64,000 nt of DNA from Paralvinella palmiformis (lineage: Eukaryota; Annelida; Polychaeta; Terebellida; Alvinellidae). Shown in pieces: positions 10,944 to 22,400 of the stretch (positions are counted from its first letter, which is position 1; each line of letters opens with the position of its first letter). A program made the position numbers and the translations under genes. The notes under the pieces are model-generated. The model saw nothing but the letters and a program-made list of their open reading frames with translations. It was not told the origin of the DNA and did not search any database. Location of the stretch: contig JAODUP010000408.1 of NCBI GenBank assembly GCA_025642065.1, positions 1-64,000 of the forward strand, read 5' to 3'.

Positions 10944-12602
10944 TAAACGCCTGATACAATCAGAGAACATATTTTCATCAACAGAAGCCATTCCAGATTT
11001 CTGCTTCCAGACAATGTCCTATACTTTCTTATTCTATCCATCTGTCCGTGGTACTGATGTAGAAGAAAAGAGTCCATTATTTACAAGTATGGAGATACTT
11101 GAGTACCTCATCTATAAATAGAGTCAAAACACGTTTACCCAAACAGTTCAACTCACCTGCATTAAATATATTATGTGTAACTTCTTACAATGGTCTAACT
11201 CATCTACGACTGTTGTGAGTCTAGCAACTTTCAGCCACAAAAACTACGAGAATAAAGAGTATTGACATAATATCTTATCTAAATGATATTTCCTTTTTTT
11301 TAAACTGGTTGTCTAAATTATTATTGTCTACAATTACACGGAAATATTGAGTACGCTCATTTTGTGTGAAAGCAGATTTGTCGAAGTTTGAATGGAATAA
11401 AATATTGAACAATGACAACATTAACAATAAAATATGACAATACAAAAAAATAGGTAATAATAAAGTTCAATTCTAAGTATTTACGTACACAAGTACAGGA
11501 TCCACAGTGTACTCTACCACCCCCACTCTACATCATCATCATTCATGGGGATAGTAGATACAAGTTTAGTGTGTTACCAAATCCATAACACTGATCGTAC
11601 AAAGAGGTACATCACATGTGTTTGTGAAGAGACTGGATCTCGGTACCACGGTTTGTCAGATGTCCGCTGTTTCCCGGGATGCGAGTACTTGTGAGATAAA
11701 TCTACGTATAGAGTACTTCTGTATTAAACAACGATAGAAATATACCGAGGAGTTTCTGGAATACGCATTCCGTCTTCTGGTTTAGCCAGGACACAAAATA
11801 TTAAGTCGAATATTTCTAAATGTATCCACGCTATTCTTTTCTGGCACGGGGTCAAACTATACAGACGGAATATTCGGTCGTCGGACTACTGGATGCGGGC
11901 TCGATGTGGCGAAGAAAACTGTCGGAACAACGAGCATTCGGAACACCCTAAACACGTTACCCAAAACGATAAGTGTACACAATGAACTAGTCAGTTTGGT
12001 AACATTCTGTACACTTTCGGCGTTTGTTTGGTTCTGAGAGATCAGTATTATAACGGCACGTCAGCTCGATCGGACGTTTATTGTTAATAATACAGGTTTG
12101 ATTGTTTTCATTAACTTTTTATATTAATCCAAATTATTTCTCCGATATCTGAGACACTTCTGTGTGTTTCTCGTCAACAACTATTAGTATACTTCTAGTT
12201 AGTCGATTAACAACGCATTATTCTAGCTGACTGGACTATTTCCGCTCGTTACGACTACCTCCTTGGATACCGTTAAACAACGAATTAATAGAAGGTTTAA
12301 AATTCATTAGCAGAAAGTGATATTAATTTTATGTTACAATTTGTTAAGGTTAAAACTGTCGGTTATTCTAATAATTACGAGCGATTATTTCACGATGTGA
12401 TCTGAACACACAAGTTAACTTCTCCGTTGGTTCGGTGGGGCTCAGAACTGATCCAGGTCGTTCTCCTGTAAGAGGAGACTTAAAGGTAGATAATAATACC
12501 ACGTTATGCTGTACTCATTGACTCAACACTCCATCTATTATAATTAAAGTCATTTTAAAGTCGTTTTTATCATCAAGCCAATTGTTTATTTCCCCCGATT
12601 AT
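10161..12602. other. gene-free stretch and upstream region of the SLC46 gene
   Basis: No exon is recognised. It holds a (CAA)n run at about 10912-10945 and short ATGA/ATCA repeats near 10727-10760. The last kilobase should contain the promoter and 5' UTR of the gene at 12636, but no core promoter element can be named. Confidence 0.4.
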
Positions 12603-12635
12603 TAGCGTGAACCGACACCTGGATCAGAGCGGGAT

Positions 12636-14144
12636 ATGTCTGGACATTATCAGATGATAAACTCCCTTCAGTCGGGATTGGCTGGTAGCTACGCTGCTGA
12701 GATAATCTTCTTCCTCTTCAAGGTTTCCGAGTCGATGCTGGAGCCGTCGGTCCGACTCTATATATACGAGGCGGTCTGCCTCCAGGAGGTAAACAGTCAC
12801 CACCGGTGCAGGTTTCTGGATCGCTATCCGCAGTACGAGCACCTGATCCAGAGTAAGGCGGCCCAGTACTTGATGTACTACAAAATATTGCTGAACATCC
12901 CCGCCGTTCTGCTCGTCCTGTTGTGCGGCGCCTGGAGCGACCGATCTGGCAGGAAGTTGCCGGTCATGTTGACCTGTTTCGGGGCGATGGTTGCCGTCCT
13001 GATGTACATGCTGAGCAGTCACGTCGGCGGAGGCAAGGGAGCCTTTCTGCCCTTGATCCTGCTCGGGGCCGGGATCAGAGGGGCATGCGGCCGGTCGGCC
13101 GTCATGTCAATGGCCTGTCATAGCTACGTATCGGACATTAGCAAGGAGGAGACGAGGACCAAGAAGTTGGCTCATCTGGTCGCCATGAGCCACTTCGGCT
13201 ATCTGATCGGCTGTACCATAGCCGGCTCGCTTCTGGATACTATTGGCTTCGTGATCGTCTTCTGTGTCGTCGTCTTCCTTCAGGCGACCTGCTTCGCGCT
13301 CGCCTCGATCTGCATGCGCGAGACCGTCCGTCACGTGGACGAACATCGGTCGCCAGAGGGCACCGACGACGGCGACGTCGACTATAAGAACGCGAAGAGG
13401 AGGTTCTGCGCCGGTAGACAGCTAACCTCCTGCCTCCGGGTGCTGACCAAGCGGCGGCCGGGACACACCCGGTGTTATCTGCTGCTGCTCATCCTGATCT
13501 CGTGCATCCAGCAGACGTGCAAGTCGGGAGAGATGGACATGGTCTTGCTGTTCGTTCAGCGCCGGCCGCTCTCCTGGCTTCACTCGACCTACAGCTACCT
13601 GCTCGGCGTCGACTACGCCTGTCTCGGTTTCGCCGCCTTTTTCCTACTCCCCTGCCTCATCCGGTGCCTGAACCTGACCGACAGGACGCTCATTCTGATC
13701 GGGCTGACGTTCAAGATAGGGCGGACCGTCGGCATCGCGCTCACCAGCAGCACCTGGATGATGTTCACTTCGGTGGCCGTCGGCGGCCCGCACTCGTTCG
13801 CCATCTCGGGGCTCAAGTCGGCCATCAGCAAGCTGGTCGACGAGGATGAGATCGGCAAGACGTTCTCCATCTTGTCCAGCGTCGAGACGCTCTCCAACCT
13901 GATGGGCACCATCATCTTCACCAACGTCTACGCCGCCATGCTGCTCTATTGGCCGGGCTTCGGATTCGCCCTCGAAGCCGGGATGTACGTCGTCATCTAT
14001 GTCATCATTGCGGCACTGTGCTGCGTACGACTGGACGAAGGGGAGGCCGTTCTGGAGCCATCATTCCCGGTCAAGAGTTACGGGACCGTGAATGACGGTC
14101 GACGTTCGCATTCAGAGAGCGGCTCCCTGGAGGCTGACGGTTGA
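12636..14144 (+). CDS. SLC46-family major facilitator transporter
   Basis: A single open frame of 502 codons encodes a 12-helix major facilitator protein. The ATG follows an in-frame TAG at 12603-12605, so this start is well supported. Features typical of SLC46 (proton-coupled folate/heme carrier group) are an N-terminal helix at about 20-45 followed by a Cys-containing luminal or extracellular loop, motif A GAWSDRSGRK at 98-107, SYVSDIS...RTKKLAH at 163-180, a charged central loop at 230-275, and MDMVLLFVQRRPLSWLHSTY at 300-319 opening the second half. Length fits the family. The tail has a YGTV motif that could act in endosomal or lysosomal sorting. The coding sequence is intronless and GC-rich, unlike its AT-rich surroundings. 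Substrate and paralogue cannot be assigned from sequence alone. Confidence 0.9.
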   Translation: MSGHYQMINSLQSGLAGSYAAEIIFFLFKVSESMLEPSVRLYIYEAVCLQEVNSHHRCRFLDRYPQYEHLIQSKAAQYLMYYKILLNIPAVLLVLLCGAWSDRSGRKLPVMLTCFGAMVAVLMYMLSSHVGGGKGAFLPLILLGAGIRGACGRSAVMSMACHSYVSDISKEETRTKKLAHLVAMSHFGYLIGCTIAGSLLDTIGFVIVFCVVVFLQATCFALASICMRETVRHVDEHRSPEGTDDGDVDYKNAKRRFCAGRQLTSCLRVLTKRRPGHTRCYLLLLILISCIQQTCKSGEMDMVLLFVQRRPLSWLHSTYSYLLGVDYACLGFAAFFLLPCLIRCLNLTDRTLILIGLTFKIGRTVGIALTSSTWMMFTSVAVGGPHSFAISGLKSAISKLVDEDEIGKTFSILSSVETLSNLMGTIIFTNVYAAMLLYWPGFGFALEAGMYVVIYVIIAALCCVRLDEGEAVLEPSFPVKSYGTVNDGRRSHSESGSLEADG

Positions 14145-14302
14145 TTTTTTTACCAACCGCCGACTTTATTGTTTATTTATTCAAGTCTTCGTTCGCAGTA
14201 ATTTATTGTTATACGTGGAAGTATTTATTTCGAATATATCCAGACCGTTCATGTGTGAACATATTTTGTGATTTATTGGCGTATGTTGAAAACTTGTAAG
14301 AA

Positions 14303-14308
14303 AATAAA
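14303..14308 (+). terminator. AATAAA polyadenylation signal of the SLC46 gene
   Basis: AATAAA lies about 160 bp past the stop codon of the transporter, in AT-rich 3' sequence. No other canonical signal lies closer. Confidence 0.55.
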
Positions 14309-14319
14309 CTCCTTAGAGG

Positions 14320-15594
14320 CAGGTATGTTGCCGATTGTTAACCAGTCGTCATCGATGGTTCAGTGAAAATGCGAAACACACAAACAGAGAGAGAGAGAGC
14401 CGCACACGCACACACACAAAGAAGGGGACACACACATACACATTAACAACAGTCTTGATTCAATACGTCATCCACGCACATCACTGTTCGTCTTCCTTTG
14501 GGGAGACTGGACAGTTTTAGACATCCTAAAGCCAACCAATAAAACAAACCTATCAAAATAATTAAAAATTAACGAACAGAAACAAAACAAGTGGATCAGA
14601 TGGGTTATCAATACAACAACAAAAAATTATTTATAAAATTAGTGTGATCGTATCCAGACAAAATAATCAATTGTCCAACATAATAGCTTGTACGAACAAA
14701 AATTTATCACGTTCAATGTTGTACCAAATAGAAGCTATTTTGTTCTGGAAAATATGGACCCTGTTGTATAAAAAAAGGTTTTCTACTGTAAATAGAGTAT
14801 TAGTCGAGGACAGATTTGCGACAAGAGTGAAGTCCCCCTACACATTGTTTAAATATTTACAACTGCATAACAAATTGACATTAGCCACTTACGTTTCGTT
14901 CGAAAACCGTACTACATCTTATTTAACCTTTAATTAATAGCGGTTCTCATAATATATGTTTTCGGAGTTAATAATATATTAGTCCCTCGGTTGACGCACC
15001 CACCCACCCACCCACACACGGGGACCGGTGAGACATTATACATGTCTCGGCATGGAAAATCGTTGGGCTAAAATATTCCCCTGATGAATAGCAGTGTCAC
15101 TATAACATCGGTCTAAATGTCCGAAGGACCATTCAACAATCAGTGATCCTTATTTTTCCGTATTTTAGCAAATACCCGACTATACCGAACCGAATGTACA
15201 CTGGAATTAACAGTGCCGAGTAAGTTCGTAATATTTTCCTTGTATTTTGCACGGATTTGACCGAAGTATATCGAGTACGATTTTTGATGTTCTCGTTACT
15301 GAATTTTCGTCACTCACGTAGAATTTGTTTCAGTAGCTTCCCTGACTTTACATTTGTCCTGCATTTTGTCCTATGTTAACATTAATGTAGCCTAGGACAT
15401 AATATCAGACAGTTTCCTAAGTTTTTTTTTACTTAGCACTAAAATAGTCCAGTTTTTACACACTATTTAAGCTTCTCTTATTCCACACTGGTTAAACGCA
15501 CACAAACACGCATTGGTCATATGCCACTGATTTGCACCTGATTTCCTACGAATACTTAATCCTTAATGTGTGGGCACCCCAGCCATATTTTACA
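14320..15594. other. gene-free stretch
   Basis: AT-rich sequence with short GA/CA runs near 14383-14440 and a (CCCA)n run at about 14997-15018. No coding or RNA feature is supported. Confidence 0.5.
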
Positions 15595-15770
15595 GGGTGC
15601 CTCCGTGGTCTAACTGGTAGCGGGGGTGGCCACATATCTCAACCACCCGAGTTCAAATCTCGACCTGGGCATGTCTAAAGGGTGTTTCATCATTGAATCT
15701 GACTCGTTTCCTTTTGAAGTCGTTCGACCCCTTTAGCCAATTTTCTGCACAAAAGTGGTCATAAAACACC
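15595..15770 (+). repeat. tRNA-derived SINE, family A, near full length
   Basis: Starts GGGTGCCTCCGTGGTCTAACTGG (A-box-like), with the B-box-like GAGTTCAAATC about 40 nt further on. A family-specific body follows (GGGTGTTTCATC ... CACAAAAGTGGTCATAAAAC). At least eight other copies lie in the window. Heads look like tRNA genes but lack a cloverleaf acceptor stem, so these are SINEs, not tRNA genes. Confidence 0.85.
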
Positions 15771-16991
15771 CAAAATAAACCCATTTCTTGTACGTATGGA
15801 TATCATAACGTCACTTGTTACCAGCAATCATTGGTCAGCTGGGTAATGGGTATTTGTAACCATATACAATTTTAAGTGTGTTATAAGGAAATATTCAGCA
15901 CATTATTTATCAATGTTTGAGGTTAGTGAAATATGCTCTGCTAATTCCTCATTTGTGCTTGGCTATGAACAATTTTTTTTTAAACTCAATAAATGAATGA
16001 GTAATTGTGCTATTTATGACTCGGAATAGTTATTTCTAGTTTTAGCATTTAAAACTTACTGCCGTTAATTATTTATTTCAGCACGGGCATCAAAAAATAC
16101 AAGCAGTATTGAGATCGGACCTCATTCCACTGCATAGTACACTACCATCTACACCGAGGAAAAACCCGTTCCTGATCAGCAAGTGTAGTATAATTATGAA
16201 ATAAAAAATGTCATTAATTTATTAAGAAAATTGTATAGAATCTCAGGACAATTATTGTACCGACTAAGATTATGTTTTGGTGATTAGTGTATTGTCTACT
16301 GTATTAGACAATGATGTTCTTGTCATTAGTTACCATTGTAGTGGACATTTATAACAAATGAAGTAAACATTGTTGTAAATATTAATCTTTTTTTTCTACT
16401 ACAAATAAAACTACAAGAAAATTACATTTAATAAATAACATACACGTTTTGGATTTAATATTAAAATATGAAAGTGGACGGAACTCGTACACAAATTAAC
16501 GACATCCACACCATGTATTCGGCAAAGGAGATCGGAGTTAATCTGTATATCATCCCCACAAACATCACAGTAAACCTGTACCTAAATAACTCTAGTATCA
16601 CAGCATAAAGTTATACACATCTAAAATAGAACTATAGTCGAACAACTGTCAAGTTGAATATTATATACAAATCTAGAAAATATAAGAGGCTTTCTGTTGT
16701 GAAGTGTAATTACTGCCTAAATAAACGAAGTGGTTTTACAGTGTGTGTCTTTGTATGAGCTAGTTCTCTTAAAAGTAAAAGTATTACTTTAAAACAAATA
16801 TAGACGAGACATTTCTGGATTATAAACTAACCATAACAACTATTCTGACGTTGGTTTCAAACAAAGCACCACAAAAGAACATGACAACAAAACAAGATCT
16901 CGTAGATGAAGGAAGCCTGATAACCTGAATGACCTCACATCTGTTCCTTCGAGAAATAATTCATGAACCCAGGCACTAGGATTGTTCACTT

Positions 16992-19411
16992 CTACATCCA
17001 GGCCGTCTTTCGAGGGAAATCCTGAAACAGAAAGGTTATTCGGCTTTATGGTCTGATGCAACTTAACTGTTAGTACGAAGTTCAACTTATAACACCAGAT
17101 GAGAAGTTTAGCCAAGGAAGGTGCTCAATAAAACCACCACCGTTGAGGATTTTAAATGTTATTAAATCGGATCCATTACCTTTGGAGCAAAGTCCTTTAT
17201 TTTTAGTTGTTCAGCTTCTCTGCGTAACAGCTCCTCATAATCTTCCTCTGCTTTCCTCTCCAGTGCCAGCTCCTCTTCTAGGCTCCTCTTAGCGGCATAT
17301 TTCTGTTCTTGGCGAGCTGTGACCTGTAAGTAACAGATACGAGTCTCCTCAAATGGCAGATGTCCATACACTGTGAAACAAATACCATCCCCTCGGGAAT
17401 TCTGACAATAGTAAACATCCATTCTGCCTGTAAATAGCCATCAAATATCTGTGCTATAAGCTTTTCATACCTGTGCCGTTATCTCCTCTTTTGCTACCAA
17501 TTTTTCCATTTCTTTGCGTTCCTGTTCTCGTCGAGTGAGATGGTTAATAATTTCCATTTCCCGAAGTAGTTCTTCTCGTTTTTCTATTGACTCTCTTTGT
17601 TGTTCTTTGACTGCATCCATCTTTTCAAAAATTTGCTGTTGTCTTGCTTCTAAAACCTAAATTATGATATTTATTTTTATTACCCTAACCTTTATCAACA
17701 ATTAGAGACATTGTGACAGAAGGAGATAGCAATTCATCAATTAACCAAAAACTTATAATCTATTTTGTTTTCAATCCATGTAAAATTTATAATGGAACAA
17801 TGTGACAACATAAAACTCCTCATTGATAAGACTAACTTCTTTCATAAGTCTTTCTCTTGCTTGTCTTTCTTTTTCCCATTCATTCTCCCTCTTCTGCCAA
17901 ATTTTAGCGGCTTCATCTCTGAAACAGAAACAAAGAGCCAACTAAATGTTATATTTCTTTTTTTTTGCAATCATAATGACAACAATCTACCAATTAGTAA
18001 CATCAATTAATTAATAACATCATCACACGACAATACAGTCTTACTATTCATACATCCCCAATAGTTTTTACACATTTGGTTTTGTCAATAATAAGGTCCA
18101 CTTACTGATACAACATGTCTAGCTCGGCTTCTCTTGCTTTCTCCACTTTAATCTGTTCTTCCACCACCTGACAACATAAACAGTTATTATTTTATTTTAA
18201 GGTCATATTTAATAACACATGTGGCATGGGAAATCATTTCCTCTGTAATTAATATATTTTATTCCGCCACACAGATATTAATCTTGCACAGTTTGTAATC
18301 CTCTGAATTATACAGGCCAGAATACTAGCCTACTGGCCTCACTAAAGTGAGCCAACAAAGTGGCCACTCCGAGAACCTAAACTAAAGTAAGTCACTAGAT
18401 GGCGCTAACTATCATACAGCTAGCTTATAGCAGATTTGTTCAAAGCAATAGTCAGAGATCGTATTGCCAGCGGGGAACAAAAACCCAATAACATCCCAAA
18501 GTTTACATAGTTTATTGTAAGGATATTAATCTATACGTTGAGATGACTGTTGCCAGTTTTTGCACCTACAGGATTACTGTGAATATAAACATTTACGAAC
18601 AGAAATAGCCATGAAAACTATATCTCATCAATCAATGTGATATCATAATGTGTAGTGTGGGTGCCTCCATGACCTAACTGGATTCAAACCTGGCTGAGCT
18701 ATATCAGAAAGGCGTTTCATCTTTTCACTTCGCCTCATTACCTTTGGAGGTCACTTGGTCCATATAGTCTACCTTGTACACAAAAGTGGCTGTAAAACAG
18801 CAACATTTACATATTGTGTAGTATTATTTATTATATGCATGCATACAGACCTATATCCATATGGATCTGGTTCACTTTTATTTAACCAAAATTATCAACC
18901 TCAACCATATATATTCAATTCCAAGCAGCGAGCAGAGATATTCTCAACACCAGAAATCTCCACTTCTGTAACTCGTATCTACAATAAAGGTACCAGATGT
19001 GACCAGTGCACCGCTGGTCCATTTTGATGGACCAGCGGTTACATATATAGTAATGGACTAGCACTGTGACAAACCTTAATCATCCAATTAGCATCCGCCC
19101 TGGCTTTCTCTTTTCGTGCAGACTGAACGGCTACGTCTTGCTCTTCTTGTTCTGCAAGCATCTGAAGGAATCTGTGATCTTCTTCCTATACAGGAACCAA
19201 AATATACAGGTGAGAAGCATTTCTTCACCTACGTCTTTTACTTGTTATAAGAGAACATTTTCAATACGAAGCTCATTAGGAAAAGAACTTTAAATAAAAA
19301 AAAGGCTATGTTATTGTTATGATGTTTTAATCTTCAAAATGTGACAAAAATATCAGCATATATTACAGTTAACAATATTGGTAAAATTTAAATATCTTAT
19401 TATTATATATA

Positions 19412-19453
<42 letters not shown>

Positions 19454-22400
19454 CTCCCAACATACCAATTCCTCTTGTATCTGTCGAGACTTTCTTCTCA
19501 AAGCTGCAGCATGCTGTCTCAGCAGTATTCGTCTAAACAAAAGTCAACAAAACGGTACTTGGACAACTTACATGAAACAGACGCAGCACTTCAAAATCAC
19601 ACAAAAGATGACTTAAAACTCGAACCACTGCTGATGTTAAATGTTTGCAAGCAAAACTCACCCAAATTCTAACTTCTTCCTTGCTTTTTCCATCTCTTTC
19701 TGTTTGACCTCCATCATTTCCAGCTCCCATTGGGCTCTCTGTAGCTGTTCCTCTTGTCTCCTCAACATCTCGGTCTAAATACAAAAATAAATCCATCCAC
19801 TGATAGAAACACGCTCTCAGTAATGCAACTAAAGATGTTTTTCATAATTCTCTCTTATGTCATATTTTAGACTAGTTTAATATATTTAGCTATATCACCT
19901 CTCTCTCTCTTTGTCGTAACTCCTCCATTTGTTCCTTTAACATTGCTTTAAGTTCCTTCTCCTTTTCCATTTTTGCTTGTTGTTTTTCCTGTTCTTGATG
20001 CAACGCTTCCTGTCGTTCTTCTTCCATTTGTCGTTCCAACTCTTCCAACTCCCTTCTGGCTTCTTCCTCTCTCTTAAAAACAAGCACACATACACAAATG
20101 GAACCTTATTACCAGATGGATCTAACAAATAGGGAACCATTTGTTACAAATATATGATGATGCCCCATTTTTATTTATGATGCCATGTAAAATAAAGAAA
20201 AATATACCATCTTCTGTTCTTCTAATTGCTCTCTCCAGCTTTCTATGACATATTCTTCATTTTTTCGTGATTCTAACTGGAATGAAGAATATATGCAAAC
20301 TGATAGAAGATGACTGTACAACCAGGTAGATGAATATATGTGGTTAACAACTTGTACTATATAACAAAACTCATAACATCAATGACACATAAAAATGCAA
20401 CATTGACTCAACACTTACTAATTTACTTTGGTATATAGAACACACCACAATTGTGAAATACATCTGATCAACAATTCAGGAAGACTACACACTCACTCAC
20501 ACATACACACACAGAGGTAGAGTGAGGAATATAGATAGAGAGAAATAGGGCTTCTGGAGATTGACATCATTTCATTAACTGTTACAGTATTAATATAATT
20601 ATTTTCAGAAACGTATTGTTTACTAAAGTATCAAATAAGAAAATTATATATATATATATTCATCTCAGTTTAACTATTATATATGTGTATTATTGACTGT
20701 GAACATAATATAAACACAATTCTATTTTAAATTAGACTTATACCTATTATCTGAAATAGCATTTAACCAGTGTTTATCTAGAATTCATTACAAAATAACT
20801 AATGATAACATGAAATCAGATAAAGTTATTTTCAAGGTTCTAGTTTATGTTCTAAGCTGCTTACAGTTTGGAATAACAGTATTTTATCTGTCATTCATTA
20901 ACCTTCCATGATGTACAAAAACAAACATATTACCTCTCGGATGTCAGGATTATTCTGTCTCCAGTGTTCATACATCAGATCCATGGCAAGCTACACAATA
21001 AACAACAACAAATATTGTTTTCACTTCCCATTCTTTACAGCATCATGTTAAAGCCATAAATGATAAAAATCTATAACTGAAAGGCTGATGACCTTTATAA
21101 CCAACAAAAATAGCAATTTAATAATTCAAATAAATTGTCCTACACATAAAGCTTCTTGACCTTAAATAATGGTCTCGAATTTAAGGTCAAGAAGCTTTAT
21201 TTGACTGAATTACCAGAACTATTATTAGTAAATCTTTCTTTGTACAAGTATTTTAATAAGGATCTACTGGCTTAACACTGTTCTCAAACCTTAAAATAAA
21301 TACATTTAAATATCTGATGTATTAAGTCAGGGATAATAATACTGTAAAACATCTTAGAGCAGCTATCTAGCTGAATAGGCTGCTATATAAATATCACATA
21401 TTATTATTATTATTAATAAGAGACTATGGTGATTTATGGCATCCAGCTATTTTCAGTCTCACACAAGGCATATAGAACTAATCCCATCTTGTCCTAGTAC
21501 ATCATAAACAGACGTCCAATAACATAGTTAGTTTGAGTCTAATCCAGGCATTGGACTCAAGACATGACACATAATTTAAACCTTAGAATTCTAGCCAGCT
21601 AATGTATTAACTAAACCACCACATCCCACAGTTAGGTTATCCTTGTCTATTTCATACCTGTTGTCTTTTCTCCTCTCTGGCACTCTTCAGCTCCTCACTC
21701 CTCTCCTTCATATCCTCCAATCGTAAATATTTACCTGTAGACAACTGTTTTAGCTCGGCCTGTATCAAAACAGACACACGTAACAGATAGCAGCTAGATA
21801 ATGATGACAATTGATGGTTTATGGCCACTTTTTGCACATGGTAGGATAAATGGGATGAGTGACCTCCAAAGGTAATGAAGCGAAGTCAAAGATGAAACAC
21901 CCTTCAGGTATGCCAATGCCGAAATTTGAACTCAGATGGTAGTGATCTGTGTTCCAACGTGCTACCAGTTAGACCACAGAGGTGCCCAGAGAGCAGCTAG
22001 AGAATTTGTGTCTGGGGAAAAAGGGTTGCGGGGGGGGTTCATCCATTTACCATATGCAGAGTATTGAAGTGAAAATAACAGTACACCAACAGGTTCTGCT
22101 TTGTGATATTCTATCTCAGTGTCCTCCGACCTTTTTTGAAGGAAGGATTGGGTTAAAAGTTATTTCGCCTCCAGGATCTAAGAGAGATGGACATTTGTGA
22201 CAAATAAAACTCCTGACACTTGTTTATGTCGTGAAGGTTCTTATTGTCTTTCTTACAAACATCACCAATAATTTCAGGCACGAAGAAGAAAGGGAAAAAC
22301 ATCACAACAAATTTACAATTACATTTCATTTTAGTATGTCAGTACGATGAAGAACACTAAAATATATTTAACATGACATTTGACTCCCTAATTATAGTTA

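Noticed and set aside
12624..13924. Minus and alternative-frame ORFs over the transporter
   Set aside because: GC-rich shadows of the SLC46 coding frame.
16840..17115. Alternative TCHP C-terminus
   Set aside because: After the splice acceptor at 17022-17023 the correct phase gives a short tail ending PRKTAWM and a stop; the longer ORF is in another frame.
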